Of a DNA stretch of 64,000 nucleotides, positions 42,982 to 56,300 are shown piece by piece. The position numbers and the translations under genes were made by a program. The stretch spans positions 36,126,617-36,190,616 of the forward strand of contig NC_080421.1 of the NCBI RefSeq assembly GCF_029873635.1, in the 5' to 3' direction. Under the pieces are notes generated by a model, which was not told the DNA's origin, did no database searches, and worked only from the letters and a program-made list of their open reading frames with translations. This stretch comes from Malania oleifera. Lineage: Eukaryota > Streptophyta > Magnoliopsida > Santalales > Ximeniaceae. Numbering within the stretch: the stretch's first letter is position 1; each line of letters opens with the position of its first letter.

Positions 42982-44412
42982 TGTTTAAGCTCTAACAAAT
43001 GCACTCTCTAATGATATTAAATATGCTCAGTAGAGTAAGGGTACTTATCTAAATAATTAATGCACAAATAAAATATATGAAAATATCAAAATGATTATTA
43101 TGTTCTCCAACAAAGATTTTTGCTAATAAAAATGTTTGGAGAATTTGAAGTTTAAGTTCAAGAAAAATATTTGGCAATAAAAGATTTCTTCCAAAAAAGT
43201 TTATCAAGAAAATTAACTAGAAGAAATCTTAAGGCTACTCTCAAACATGAATTTAATAAATGAGATGCAAATGAGAGTGGAAGATTTTTGATAAAAAATA
43301 TGCCTCAAAGAAATGATTTTATCAATAAAATTGGTTTTGGAGGAACTTTGATTAACAAAGGTTTAGAGAGAATTTGGATTAATCAAAGTTACTAATATGA
43401 GTTATGGAGAGGGTATTTATAGATTTTCGGGAAATATGACCGTTAAAGGATATGCTTGGTATTTTGGAAAAGATTAATTAAAAGTTAATGACGTTTTAAC
43501 CCCTTTAAAAAATTTCAACTCGAGACATTCAGTCGACCATATTGACAAGTTCGGTCGACCAAGACATTTTTCAACTGTAGGTTCGATCGACCGTATTTGT
43601 GCAATTTTGGATCCTTTGAGGTTCGGTCGACCAAGTCAAGTTCGGTTGACCAAATTTCATGGGTTCAGTCGATTAGGTCATTTTATAACTAGAAGTTCAG
43701 TAGACTAGGATGTTGGGAAATCCCCACGTGCCAGTTCGATCGACTAGAGCGTCGATATTCATTTTAAGATTGGTTAACCAAGTGGTCAACAGTTGACCCT
43801 AGGAAGTTTGGTCAACCAAAGGTTTGAGTTTGGTCGACCGAATAGTCAAACTGTTGACTTTGGCAAGTTCGATCGACCGAAGCTTTAATATAGCTTCGGG
43901 TTCGGTCGACCGAGGCCATTCAAATTGTGAATTTAAGTTTGTATTTTCATTTGAAGTTACCCCTATTCATATAAGTATAACTTTTAAGATATAGGGGATT
44001 TGTTGTGTGGTGCTTGGGGACCTAAGGTGAGTTTATTGCCAAGGCTCTTTAATTTAGCCTAAAAAACCTGACATCGGTCGACTGAAGGGTGCCTTACGAT
44101 CATTTGGTTCCCTATGGTCAATATATGGTCATCTGAGCATTTAAAACATATCGTGCAAGATGTTTGCATTATTACAGACGAAAGATATAAAAATTAAATG
44201 CAATACAATAAGAAATAAACGTCTTCTTCTTTTGCTCTTCTTTTTATGGAATGTGCCAAACTGTATGTAGGCTTTACGTTTTGTCTTGACTTCCATTTCT
44301 ATTGTATTTTATGTTCGTGGTGATATGTAGACCTGCTCACACACTAAATGCACACATAAGATATATGTGTTTCGTCAGCATCAAAATAGGGATCAGATTT
44401 AAAAAGTCAACA
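42982..44412 (-). repeat. LTR G, right part
   Basis: On the minus strand it starts TGTTGACTTTTTAAATC at 44412. It contains a palindrome array (43528-43918) and TATA box CTATAAATA (43414-43422). It joins the left part 8566-9180 across the SINE and element D, giving about 2.0 kb in total. Beyond 44412 no purine tract is seen, which favours a solo LTR. Confidence 0.65.
43528..43918. repeat. Palindrome array in LTR G
   Basis: About twelve units of a motif close to TTCGGTCGACCGA (core GGTCGACC), spaced about 20-40 bases over 390 bases. Many carry one or two C-to-T or G-to-A changes (TTCGATCGACCG, TTCGGTTGACCA). Confidence 0.85.
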
Positions 44413-44758
44413 ATTTTTCGAAAACAAAAGGAATCAATTTTAAAGGGACTCAAATTTTAAAATAATAAGGACTCTATTTTAAAATAATAAGGACACCAAT
44501 TTTAAAATTATAGGGACTCCAAAATAACAAGGACTTAATTTTAAAATATTAGGGATTCAATGGCAAAGACTTAGGACTTAATAAAAGGACTTTTAAAATG
44601 ACTCAGTTAGATTTTATTTTATTTTATTTTTTTCAAAAAGGATGCTCAAATTTCCAAAGTATAAAATTAATCCATCTTCATGTAAATTACCATGTTGTTA
44701 TGACGGGTCCCCTCATCGAGAGGAAAAGAGATGTTTGGTTAAAATTGGGGTGTCTACA
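44413..44758 (-). repeat. LTR terminal fragment
   Basis: The right edge on the minus strand starts TGTAGACACCCCAATTTT, like LTRs F and J. The remainder (CTCGATGAGGGGACC, then AATTTTAAAATAAT-type repeats) does not clearly match them, so this may be a different family. No other end found. Confidence 0.4.
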
Positions 44759-47700
44759 CCTATAAAATTTTGTATATAATTTATAATTTTTCACAACCAT
44801 AATTCTTACATTACTTCATTCATCTAAAAACATAGATATAAACAAGTATAATGTAATTTCACAATCAAATGTATTCACAGTCTCAAAAATTAGAAATGTA
44901 TTATTTCAACAATATAACAAAAGAGAAGGAGTTCATCAATAAACCTCTATTTACCACACCACCACCGAGCACTTGTATTGATAAAGACTCTGAAAATAAG
45001 TAATTATGTAAAATTAGAATGTTATCTTAAATTAACAAATAATGCTTGAAAAAGTTCAAAATAGTAGAAAGAAAAATTATTCAAAAGAAACTACAAATAT
45101 AAACTCAATTCACTTAATTTCTAGTTGCTTTACAAACAAAAAAAAAAAATTTTTTTTAACACAAGCTGAAAAAGTACACTACAAATAAATAAATATGATA
45201 TTATTGACATAATTAACTTAACAAGTTAGCCAGCAAAAAACTGAAAGTTCATATCAACTTCACAGGAAGTTTATAAGTGGAATAGTTTCAAGTTCATTTT
45301 TGGAAAAAAAAAATTGATCTTCAAAAACATAGCCAATAATAAGAGAGCAGAAAAATAATCACATAATAACAAACTATTTTTAAGATAAGAATACAAACTT
45401 AAAAGAAAAAAAATAATTTTGTTTTGCTAAAAGGGAGTTGTAATATGGGTCAACTTTAACATCACCGGTTGAAGTATTATTTACATATAAATTGGGAAAG
45501 TATTATTTACATATTTTTGCTATTCAACCTTTAATAACGTTCAAAAATGACAAGTAATTCACTATATTCCACCATTTTCAATTTCCCTGCATAACAACTT
45601 CCTAGAATTACCAAGAAAATATGATAGTATATTATACTTGGTGATATTCCTAACCATTGCCAATGAACACAACCCAAATAACTAAAAAAACATGAAAATC
45701 CTCTTCCATTGAAAACCAAGAATGATGAAATTATGAAAATTCTTTCTTATTCTTTGTACACACACAATACAACTATATATGAAGAAATTACAAATTCTTT
45801 ATACTCATATAAATTGAACTACCAACAAAATTTCCCCAAATTTGTAAGAAAACTATATATCTGTATAAAACAAAATTACAAGAGTACAATAGTTTTCACC
45901 ATATATTCCTAAGAATAATGAAAGACACCATAGTTTTCATATAAACTCCACACAATATCATAGACCGTCCAAATAGAAAAAGAGACCGGCAACCACTATA
46001 CTTTGATGAATATAACCAAGTACTAATTCCTAAGGTACCTGACTTTGGTGTGTTTTAAATTCAAGCATTTCTAGTTACATTTCAAACATATAATTATTCA
46101 TACCACCTCTCACAAGAATTTTATCAAACACTGTATGCACATTTCTTCATTCCAAAACATGAAAAACATTATAGATATATAATTATATGTTTCACAGTGG
46201 AAATATAATATACTCTGATACAAAGCTAATATTCATATTCTAGAAATTATACAACGGTGTACGTTTTCATGTCTTCAGTATTCATGTATTGTTGCAATCA
46301 AAATTATTTTCTATGTAAATCTATACATGAGGATACATGGAATTAGAAATTTGAAATTTTAAAATTGAGCTAACCCAATATATGTTTTGTTGTCTATAGA
46401 CACCTTTGACACTCTTTCTTTTTGGAAACTGATTGATGTAGAGGAGACTTCCTTCATATCTGTCTATAATACTTGATTGGATGAAGGGAATATACAGGGC
46501 TATGACACTTGGAGGAAGACGGCAGGTCTTGCGAGCAGTAATAAGTATTGGAAGGGCATGTAGGTAGATCAATCATCAGAGGAAAATAAAGCAATAACAT
46601 AACATATAAAAAAAAAAAAGACCAAGTTAGTGCATAATGGCCCTAAGGAAGACGGAAGACCATGTGAGCAATTAGATTGCCAAACACAAAAAATGCAAGA
46701 ATGGAAAAATGACTTTTGCGCTTTAGGACATGAAAGGGGTTATTTTTTAACTTAATTAAAATATGAAGGATAAAATTGGTATTTTAATTTTTATCACTTA
46801 GAGGACTGCCAAATATTTTTCTTTATGCTTCTAGAAGTAGTTTAATGTTAGGAGACTGAAAAATAATATGATTTGTTTTTGTGTTTTTAAAATAAAAATT
46901 TATATTCCACACTCAAACAAGTCCGAAGCTTGCCCAATTGAAAAACAAAGGCCCAACTCATTGTTTTATGTGATATGATCTATTGCAATAGGATTGGGCG
47001 CCAAAAGGACGCAACTTCTCTGGTGTATGGGCTTGCCAGCTAGGCCCGTTTAGCTCACTGAAGTGGACCTGGGCTTTGCCTTCGTATTGACCGTGTGGTT
47101 CTCTGGGAAACCTTGTGGAGGGCCCACACCACAGAAGTCTTAAACTCAGCCCATAAATAATTGGGCAAAAAGCGGCTTGGCAGTAAATATTGGGCATGGC
47201 ACACCCAAGGGCCTGGCCCAAATATGGCCCGGAGACTCGATAGAGGTGTACAACACATGAACAACGTAGGGCAAAGCATGTGATATATTTATTTATAATC
47301 TTTTACCCTATTTCTATATTTATTAATGTTAGCCATTATTCCTTTCAACTTTCAATTTATTTCATTTTTTTTGTATAAAAAATTACCTATATATAATTAA
47401 TTTTTATATTTTCCTATAATATATCTTTATTTAATTAATTTATAAAATTAATTACTTTTTTAGTTTGTTATTTTATAAAAATATTTTAAAATATTAAAAG
47501 TTAAATACCTGAAAATGAGTTATAGTTAGCTGTTAATTAATTATGAGTTAGATATGTTTACTTACATATTAATTATACGATCCGCAATATTTTTTATATT
47601 GTTACTAATTTTTTATTTACCTAATATTTTCTTTCACTGTACTTGGATTACATAGTCCGAGAAAGTCCATCTCTCACCCTTCATAAGATTTGAATATATA

Positions 47701-48596
47701 AAACCTTTTAATATGAAAGGATACTCAAATTTTAAGTGCTGAATTGTCCTCTAAGAATAAAATATACATGTGATGTAACCAAAATTAGTAAAATATTGAA
47801 ATTCAAATTACCTTTATTTGAATATCATGGGTGAGTAAATTATTATTCCCATTATTTGCTTTAGAAGGTTCCTCCCTTCTTTCAATTCATGGGTCCATTC
47901 CGGTAGCCCATGACCAGGAAAAGGACCTTGGACCATGAGCTTCCCCTCTGCCATTTTCTTCTAGATCTCAAGCAAGGCAACTTCCAAGAAAGGGGGAGTC
48001 CACTACCCTTTTGAATACTAAATCACCATGCACCCAAAAGACACAAATGCAAAGGCTTCTTCATTAAAAAAGTCCCCCATGGCATATAACAATATTTTCC
48101 ATTGCGCTTATCAGTCACGACTGTAGGAGTGTGCATGCATCCTCCCACATCGATTGCCTTGCCCCACCAAAACCCTAAAAGGTGCAATCCTTTTTTAAGT
48201 GATGGACTTGAAGCTGAAATGATACATTGTATGAACTTTGATGACTCAAATATTTCTTGAATATTTTATACAAACCATGACCCACAAGTAGGGTAAAAGG
48301 GCAACTTAATTTAGTTTTTAATCTCTATATTATGAAGGAACTGGCCACTTTATTTGAATGAGTTTGGGCACGGAATTGAATGAGTGCGCTTCCAACCAGA
48401 TATGGATACTTTTTGCCTTATCTAATCAAGTAAAGACAAATGGCGTATTCTTTGTTTATGGTAGGTGTGATTATAAACAAAAAATAATTTAATGTGGTTG
48501 GTTTAATTTTAAAAATATTGCTTTAAAAGGGAACAAAAACTCTAACAAGATCAGTATCTACCAAACAATAGATTACGTTTCAACATTTGAGATTTT
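44759..48596. other. Unassigned AT-rich stretch, possible host sequence
   Basis: About 3.8 kb with no LTR boundary, retroelement motif or convincing coding frame. It is AT-rich with poly-A and poly-T runs. A short frame at 46470-46565 (plus, ending in a stop at 46563) is basic but unrecognised. A related AGGAAGACGG motif occurs at 46507 and near 46645. It may be ordinary intergenic host DNA or an old degraded transposon. Confidence 0.4.
46925..47235. other. GC-richer patch with repeated GGGCC/GGCCC motifs
   Basis: Several GGCCC, TGGGC and GGGCCT words (AAGGCCCAAC near 46950, TAGGCCCG near 47041, GAGGGCCC near 47117, GGCCTGGCCC near 47209). Such words resemble site II (TGGGCC) promoter elements but are also common in plant repeats. 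No gene starts nearby. Confidence 0.3.
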
Positions 48597-49219
48597 GTGA
48601 CAAGACCGTGTATAGCGTCGTCATGGTCCCACATCGGATGTGTACTAAGGAGATCTTGGGCTTATAAGGAGGGGTTGGCTCCAACTAAGGGAAATGTCTT
48701 TTATAGGATAAATTCACAAGGCTAGTGGGCCAAACTTGACAATACCTCATCGGAGTTGGGCCTAGGATAATTATATTTGGTATTAGAGCTTGGTTATTTG
48801 CTACAAGCCATGACTTTCATAAGTTACTTATTGCTTCCGATTATATTTGCTTGAGTGACAATGAAAGTACTCTATTGGTGAATTGTGGTAAACACTAGGC
48901 TGACTAATTAAATAAGAACGCTTTAACTAGTGCTGCATGGTCCCTTCACAAAGGTGTGAAATATTCGACCTGTGACATCTAGTATCAGAGTCTTCATGGG
49001 GGTACACTATCGTGTGAATAGAGTCATCCTAGGAGTAATATCATGTGAGTGGATTTGCCCTGGGGATACTATCATGTGAGTAGATCCTACACAGAGGTGC
49101 AAGCCACATCGATGAGAATGTCAGAGATTGGACGAGAAGGTCTGTCGTAGTCTCACATTGAATGTGTACTAGGGGAAATCACGCTGATGAGGACGTCAAA
49201 GATTGGATGGGAAAGCCTA
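48597..49219 (+). mobile_element. TRIM-like element M, left part
   Basis: 48597-48778 contains GTCCCACATCGGATGTGTAC and GATCTTGGGCTTATAAGGAG, followed by TTTGGTATTAGAGC near 48778, a degraded primer-site look-alike. The GATCTTGGGCTTATAAGGAG string recurs at 56820, beyond element I, suggesting two terminal repeats around a short non-coding interior. Minor internal repeats (ATCATGTGAGT) occur at 49040 and 49070. Confidence 0.4.
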
Positions 49220-49460
49220 TGAAAAGCCAGCCACAACAACATTAGTTAACTGGTGCAGTAGTAGCCCAACAGAAAAGTCACCCAATAGAAGCATCAGTTA
49301 AACTCGTGCAGCGACAATAGAAAATCTACTTGTATTTTTTGTAGTTAGGTAATAAGTTTTTCTTTCTTCACCAGATTCATACATGAATATATACATTTTG
49401 TATTGTTAACTTTTCAATTTAATGAAATTAGTTTCTTTTTATCAAGATTGATTTCTTATA
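49220..49460 (+). repeat. 5' LTR of element I (241 bp)
   Basis: Starts TGAAAAGCCAGCC and ends at TTTCTTATA directly before the primer site. Much shorter than the Sirevirus LTRs here. Confidence 0.88.
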
Positions 49461-49471
49461 TGGTATCAGAG
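49461..49471 (+). other. Primer binding site of element I (tRNA-iMet)
   Basis: TGGTATCAGAG adjoins the 5' LTR. Confidence 0.88.
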
Positions 49472-49541
49472 TTTCTCGTTCTCCATTATCATCTTCTTCT
49501 TCAAGCTTTTCATCAGTTACTGTATTCTATAAGCTTCTTCA

Positions 49542-50864
49542 ATGGCGGAAACAGCAACTAATACTTCCAACACAGAGGCTTCATCTTCTTTATAAGATTC
49601 ATATAATCTTAGTAACCCTTTGTTCTTGCATCCTGGTGAAAATCCAAGAGCGATTCTCACTTCTCAACCATTGATTGGGGGAGGAAATTATCCTGCTTGG
49701 GCAAGATCAGTGAGAAAATCTCTAATAGCCAAAAACAAGTTAGGATTTATTGATGGATCTTTAACCATATCTTCATCGTTGGTGAATTCTCCAAATGCTA
49801 TTCAAGCATGGGTTCGTGCTGATAATATGATAGGTACATGAATCATTAATTCTGTATCACCAAAGCTTCAAGGTAGCATTATCTATAGAGATACTGCTTT
49901 AGAAATTTGGATTGACCTTTGAGACACTTTCAGTCAAGGAAATGAGACCAAGATCTTCAATATTTAGAAGCAAATTGCTGAGATTCATCAGGGAGAGCTG
50001 TCACTCACTGATTATTTCACTTAGCTCAAGATTTTGTGGGATCAATTGCAGAATTTGAATCCATTTCCTCAGTGTACTTGTGGTTAGTGCGTGTGTGGGA
50101 TCAATAAAAAATTACAGAATCTTCAAGCGAAGGAGTCCACTATGAAATTTCTTATAGGAGTGAATGATGTTTTCTCTCAAGTAAGAACTCAAATTTTGTT
50201 GATGGATCCTTTGCCTTCTGTCAATAAGGTTCATTCTTTGTTCATTCAAGAAGAAATGCAGAGGTCTGTGCATAATGTTGTTAGAGTTGAATCCATTGCT
50301 CTAGCAACCAAGAATTTCAGAACCAATTTTAAAGGCAAAGAAAGGCCTTTATGCACTCACTGTGGAAAGTTAGGCCACACTATAGACAAATGCTATAAGC
50401 TACATGGCTTTCCACCAGGTTTCAAGTTCAAGAACAATAAATATGCCACTGCTCATCAAGTTTCATCTAATACTAACCTCATTCAAAGAAATAATTCTAC
50501 TGGAATTACTGATTATGCTTCATCAAAGTCTGTTTCTCAAGCTCCAGCTTTAACTCATGACCAATATCAACAACTTTTGACAATAATTGGTTCTTGTTCT
50601 ACTCCACAATTGCCTAAAGATCAAGAACTCCATGCTGCTAATGTTGTGTCTTGTTCATCAAATGTTGTTGCAGGTAACTACAAGCATTCTGTCTTTTCTG
50701 CTAAAGCTTTTAATAGAAAAGCATATGATCTTCATACATGGGTTATTGATACTAGTGCGAGTGATCATATAGTGTGTTCCATTTAGTTGTTAACTTCGTT
50801 TACTGAGATCTCACATACTACGGTGAAAATGCCTAATGGAGAAGCAGCTATTGTTACACACATT
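49542..50864 (+). pseudogene. Element I gag and start of protease, with in-frame stops
   Basis: ATG at 49542 (MAETATNTSNTEASSS). A single frame runs to 50864 without any shift. Gag core: NPLFLHPGENP, GGGNYPAWARSVRKSLIAKNK near 49680; LKFLIGxND-type motif near 50150; CCHC knuckle CTHCGKLGHTIDKC near 50350. The protease motif reads DTSASDHIV near 50745, with serine where the family has glycine. Stops at about 49593, 49839, 49920, 49965, 50022, 50085 and 50784 are TAA, TGA or TAG, each one transition away from a CAA, TGG, CGA or CAG codon. Cut at 50864 by solo LTR J. Confidence 0.85.
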
Positions 50865-53323
50865 TGTAGACACCCCATTTTTACCCAGGCCCGATATGAT
50901 TATTATTATTATTATTATTATTATTATTTACATTGTTATTATTACTTCATTTTTATTTTTATTTTTATTTTTTGCTATAATTATTATTATTATTATTTTA
51001 TTATTGTCATTTTTACTATTACTATTAGTATTATTATTATTACTAGTCTTATTATTATTATTTTATTGATAGTATCTTTATTATTTTTACTTTTACTACA
51101 ATTATTTATTATTATTATTATAATAATTATTATTACTATTACTATTTTCATTATTACCATAATAGTAAAAGCAAAAAAAAAGAAAAGAAAAAGAAAAATA
51201 AAATCAAAAAGGAAGTTTTTTTTAGGGTTTACAGAATTTTTTTTTATAAAAGGGGGGCATAGCCAAGCCAAAGGGTGGAGGCACAGACCAAAGAAAGAAA
51301 AATCTTACCTTGCAGTCTTGTGCGGCGGCAATGGAGTCGTTGGCGTTTGCGCAGTCAACTAGATGAAACCAATCGAGCAACGATTTCTTATCCGATTAAT
51401 GCGAAACTTTATGAGGTGTTTCCTAACCCTTTCATCTTAATCTTCACCGTTCAGATTCTTCTTTTGAGTTTTCTCCCTTTGTGTTAATGTCTTGCATAGC
51501 CGTATTACCGCCGCAGCAGTGGAATCATTAGTGTCTGCGCATCGAACTGGACGAAGCCAATCAAACAGCGATTTCTTATCCGATCAATGCGAAATTTTAC
51601 GAGGTCGTTTCTAACCCTTTCTTCTTAATTTTCACCGTTCAGATTCGTCTTTTGAGTTTTCTCCCTTTGTGTTAATTTCTTGCAAAGTCGTATCACCGCC
51701 GCAGCAGTGGAGTCATCGGCGTCTGCGCATTCAACTAGACGAAGGCAATCGAGCGGCGATTTCTTATCCGATCAATACGAAATTTTACCAGGTTGTTTCT
51801 GACCCTTTTATCTTAATTCTCACCATTCAGATTATTATTTTGAGTTTTACAATTTCATTTTAATTTATTACACAGCTGTCTCACCGCCGCAGCAGTGGAA
51901 TCGTCGGTGTATGCGCATTCAACTAGATGAAGCCAATCGAGCGGCGATTTCTTATCTGATCAATCTGAAACCTTACTCGATTGTTTCTAACTCTCCCTTG
52001 TTAATATTTACTGATTTGATTAATTTCTTTGAGTTTCATCTCTTGGACAACTTGTCCACACACACACAAACACACACATGCACGTGTGATGTTTTTGTAA
52101 TTTGTTTATATATATATTTTTTTTCTTCTTAATGTTATTTTGTATATATATTGCTATTGCGTATATATTGATGTTCATTATTGTTTATTATTTATTTATT
52201 TCTTGTATACGATTGTATTACCATTTTGTCGTGTTCATAACATTGTTGTGGAATTTTTAATGCTATAATATTTATTTGAATAAATGATATTTATATTTAA
52301 CAACTTAGAATTGTAAGTAGCATTATACATTTAATTTAGTATTTTAGGTGACCGTGTACATTTAGTAATATAACATTTTAGGTAATATTATATATTATTA
52401 TTATATTTTTAGTATGTTAATATACAAGGTATTAATTATTATGGTAAGTTTAATATTTTGGGTAATATTCTTTGTGTTTTGGTATCATGCTATTATATGG
52501 TATGTTTAGTATATATAGTATTATAGTAATCTATTACGTATTATATTATTTGTGGATATTTATTATTATTATTATCGTAATTATGTGTATTATGGTATGT
52601 TTAAGTATTTTTGTTTATAACGCACATGTAGTATTTTAATATTTGCTCATTATCTTAGTCTATATTATTGTTTATATTCTACTATTATTGGTATGTTAGA
52701 TATTTTAGCTTCTATTATATATGTTGATTAGTATGTATTTTGGTATCCTAATATTCTAGTTTATTACTATTTTATTTACTTATTTATTATGTTTAAATTA
52801 TTATATCTATTATTAAAACCTCCCATACTAATATTTTCCTATAAAACTTTTACTTACAATTTTAAAATGTGGGAGCGTATTTTCTTAAATAATTTTGATT
52901 TTAATCCCTATGATTTTATTGCGTGGGTATGAGCCTTTGGGCATCACGTACCCTAAGCTCTGAGGGAATATATGTATATATTTATTTATTTATTTATTTA
53001 TTTTCCCTATGTATTTATAAAATTATAAAAAGGAGTAATTTAAAGAATTGTTAGATTGACTTAGGGATAATTTCAAATTAATTAGGTACCGTTCGTAAGA
53101 ACGGGCGCGTAGGGGGTGCTAGTACCTTCCCCTCGCGTAACCGAACTCCCGACCCCAACTCTGGTAATGTAGACTGATTCTACCCCTAACGGGGTAGTAA
53201 TCATGTGTTCTAACCGCACTAAAGGTTAGTGGCGACTCCGACATCCATATTTTTCCACACCATATTAAAATTGATTTTTAGTTCCGCCGCCCGGAGCACA
53301 CGCGCTCCCGGGACGTCGCGACA
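50865..53323 (+). mobile_element. Solo LTR J (2459 bp), same superfamily as LTR F
   Basis: Plus orientation: starts TGTAGACACCCCATTTTTAC and ends GGGACGTCGCGACA. Perfect target duplication ACATT at 50860-50864 and 53324-53328. (TTA)n-rich start, TATA box TTTTATAAAAGG at 51241-51252, four 188-bp tandem repeats, AT-rich middle, and a GGCGACTCC...CCCGGAGCACACGCG end. No internal domain. Opposite orientation to F. Confidence 0.92.
51310..52040 (+). repeat. Four tandem repeats of about 188 bp in solo LTR J
   Basis: Units start at TTGCAG (51310), TTGCAT (51492), TTGCAA (51680) and TTACAC (51868), so periods are 182, 188 and 188. Each has a GC-rich half (CCGCCGCAGCAGTGGA, GATTTCTTATCCGAT) and a T-rich half. 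In every unit one frame encodes LDExNRAAISYPIN-like peptide: units 1, 3 and 4 are open, unit 2 has a stop just upstream. The GC-rich halves are bounded by AG and GT, like exons between short introns. Confidence 0.85.
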
Positions 53324-53328
53324 ACATT

Positions 53329-56300
53329 GGCACAATTCAACTTTCTTCCCACATAATTCTTCACAATGTTCTTTGTGCACCTTCTTTTGATTTTAATCTT
53401 TTATCAGTAAGTGCATTAACCAAATCTCAACCTATATGTTTTGTTTTTCTGTCACTATTTTGTTTTCTACAGGACCTAACATGTTGGAACAAGATTGGAA
53501 TGGGCAAAATGCATGATGGTTTGTACTTATTACAAGATTTGAGCCTTTCTCAAGCCATTGCATCTTTTTCTAAGCAGAATCTTAAAGCTTTCTCTGCTGC
53601 TTGCTCTTCTTCTCTTTCTTCGAATGTATTTTCACATTGGCATTCAAGACTTGGACATCCTTCTGATGTAAAAATTCATTCTTTGGGCAGTGTTTTACCT
53701 TTTCTTAAGAACTGCTATAATAAAACTTGTACTGTTCGTCCTTTGGAAAAATAGAAGAGAATTCCTTTTCCTTTCAATAACAATAAATGTGCTTATCCTT
53801 TTGATCTTGTTCATATGGATGTTTGGGGTCCTTTTTCTGTTTTAACCTCTAATGGTCACAAATATTTTCTCACTATTGTTGATGATGCTTCTAGAGAAAC
53901 TTGGGTTTTCTTGCTCAAAAATAAATCTGAAGTCAGATCACTTATTTTATCTTTCTATAACATGATTCTCATTCAATTTGGTACCAAGATCAAGATCGAA
54001 TCCATTAGATCTAATAATGCCTTAGAATTTTGTTTTAATGATTTCTATAGCTCCAAAGGAATTATTCATCAATTGAATTGTGCTTACACTCCACAAAAAA
54101 ATTCAGTTGTAGAAAGAAAGCATCAACACATACTTGCTACTGCTAGAGCATTACAAATTCAATCCAATGTTCCTCTTTTTTTTGGGGTGATTGTGTCCTC
54201 ACTGTAGTCTATTTAATAAATAGACTTCCATCCCCTTTTCTAAATCATAAAACACCTTTTGAACTTCTATTTCACAAACCTCCTTCTTATTCACATCTTA
54301 GGTTTTTTGGTTGTTTGTGTTATGCTACCAATCTCAGTCCTCACAAACACAAATTCACTCCTAGAGCTAGAAAGTGTGTTTTTCTAGGATATCCCTTCAA
54401 CGTCAAGGGTTATAAACTCTTTGATCTTGATTCTCATACAATTTTTTTATCTAGGGATGTTGTGTTTCATGAGTCAATTTTTCCTTTTGCTTCAAATAAC
54501 TCTTTTGAATGTGACAATCTTATTCCTATTTTTCCTTTTATTCCTTATTTTGAGTCTCCAGCTATCTCTTCTTCTTCTTTACCTCTTTCTAATGACACCA
54601 TTGTTCACATTCTTCAAGACTTTGATGACAATATTCATGATTTTCCTGATACATATGGTGTTTCTTATACACCTAACCAGCTTATTATTCTTAGAAGGTC
54701 TACCAGGCATACTAAACCACCATCTTATCTTGAGGCTTATCACTGTCATCAAGTCAAATTAGCTGCCATTCCAAAATCTTCCATACATGATTCAAGTACT
54801 TCTCATCCCATTCAATCTTATTTGTTTTACAATAATTTGTCTCCTTCATATAAATTTTTTTTGTTGTGCCATCTCTTCCATTTTTGAACCCATTTTTTTA
54901 TCATCAAGCTGTTGGTAATCCTAAGTGGCAAGCTACCATGGATGCTGAGATTTAAGCTTTGGAAGCTAATAATACTTGGACTATAATTTTCTTGCCACCT
55001 GGTAAGAAGCCCATTGGTTGTAAATGGGTATATAAAGTGAAATAAAATTTAGATGGTTCAGTTGAGAGGTATAAAGCCAGGCTGGTTGCCAAGGGTTTCA
55101 CCCAAAAGGAGGGACTCGATTACATTGACACTTTCTCACCAGTTGCTAAGATGGTCTCTGTCAAAACTATACTTGCTGTGGCTACTGTGAAAGGTTGGTT
55201 TCTCTGCCAACTTGATGTCAATAATGCATTTCTTCATGGAGATTTGAATGAAGAAGTTTACATGTCTTTTCCACTAGGTTTTCATAGCAAGGGGGAGCAA
55301 TCTCAAGTTGTTCATAGCCAGGGCAACTCACTTGGTTTGTAAGCTCAATAAATCACTCTATGGTTTTAAACAGGCTTCTAGAATGTGGTTCTCCAAGTTC
55401 TCAAATGCCTTAATTGATCTTGGCTTTGTTCAATCCAAGGCTGATTACTCTTTGTTCACTAGGCAACAAGGAGATTCATTTATTGTGTTGCTGGTGTATG
55501 TTGACGATGTTCTAATTACAAGCAATGATCAAAAGGGAGTTAAAGATTTTAAAATTTTGTTAAATTAGAAGTTCAAGTTGAAAGACGTTGGGAGTTTGAG
55601 GTATTTTCTTGGTTTGGAGGTAGCAAGAATAGCTAAGGGCATTTTCTTGTGTCAAAGGAAGTATGCTCTAGAAATTTTGGAAGATGTTGGCTTATTAGGA
55701 TGCAAACCAGCCAAAGTTCCTATGGATCCTACTTTAAAACTTAGCAAACATGAAGGTGATGTGCTAAATGATCCAAGTCAATACAGAAGATTGGTTGGCA
55801 GATTATTATACTTAACTATTACTAGGTCTGACATTACATTTGTTGTTCACAAGCTCAGTTAGTTCATGGAAAAACCTAGAAAGCCTCATTATGTAACTGC
55901 TTTTAAGGTACTCCACTATATTAAAAATGAACTAAGGAAAGGAGTATTTTTTTTCCTGCAAAATCAGAACTACATGTTAAAGGATTCAGTGATGCAAATT
56001 AGGCATCATGCTCAGACACAAGATGATCTATTACAGGATATTGTATATTTCTTGGAGACTCATTGATCTATTAGAAATCAAAGAAACAAGTTACTGTGTC
56101 AAGATCTTCAGCTGAGGCAGAGTATAGAGCTATGGCTGTAGCAACTCGTGAAATTGTATGGATTCTTTATTTGCTAAAGGACTTGCAGATTAGGCATGAT
56201 AGAGAAGCAGTATTGTTTTGTGATAGCCAATCAGCCTTGCACATAGGATCCAATCCAGTTTTTCATGAAAGGACTAAACATATAGAGATTGATTGTCACA

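Noticed and set aside
46321..46572. Possible host exon
   Set aside because: Short frames on both strands lack recognisable motifs and convincing splice sites; kept only as part of the unassigned stretch.
48597..48780. Cassandra TRIM with embedded 5S rRNA
   Set aside because: The 5S internal promoter (A, IE and C boxes) is not present; only the generic cccacatcgg/cttataagg words are.
50787..51362. 191-codon frame with long Tyr/Ile runs
   Set aside because: It starts in the copia I protease region and runs through (TTA)n repeats of solo LTR J, so it is not a gene.
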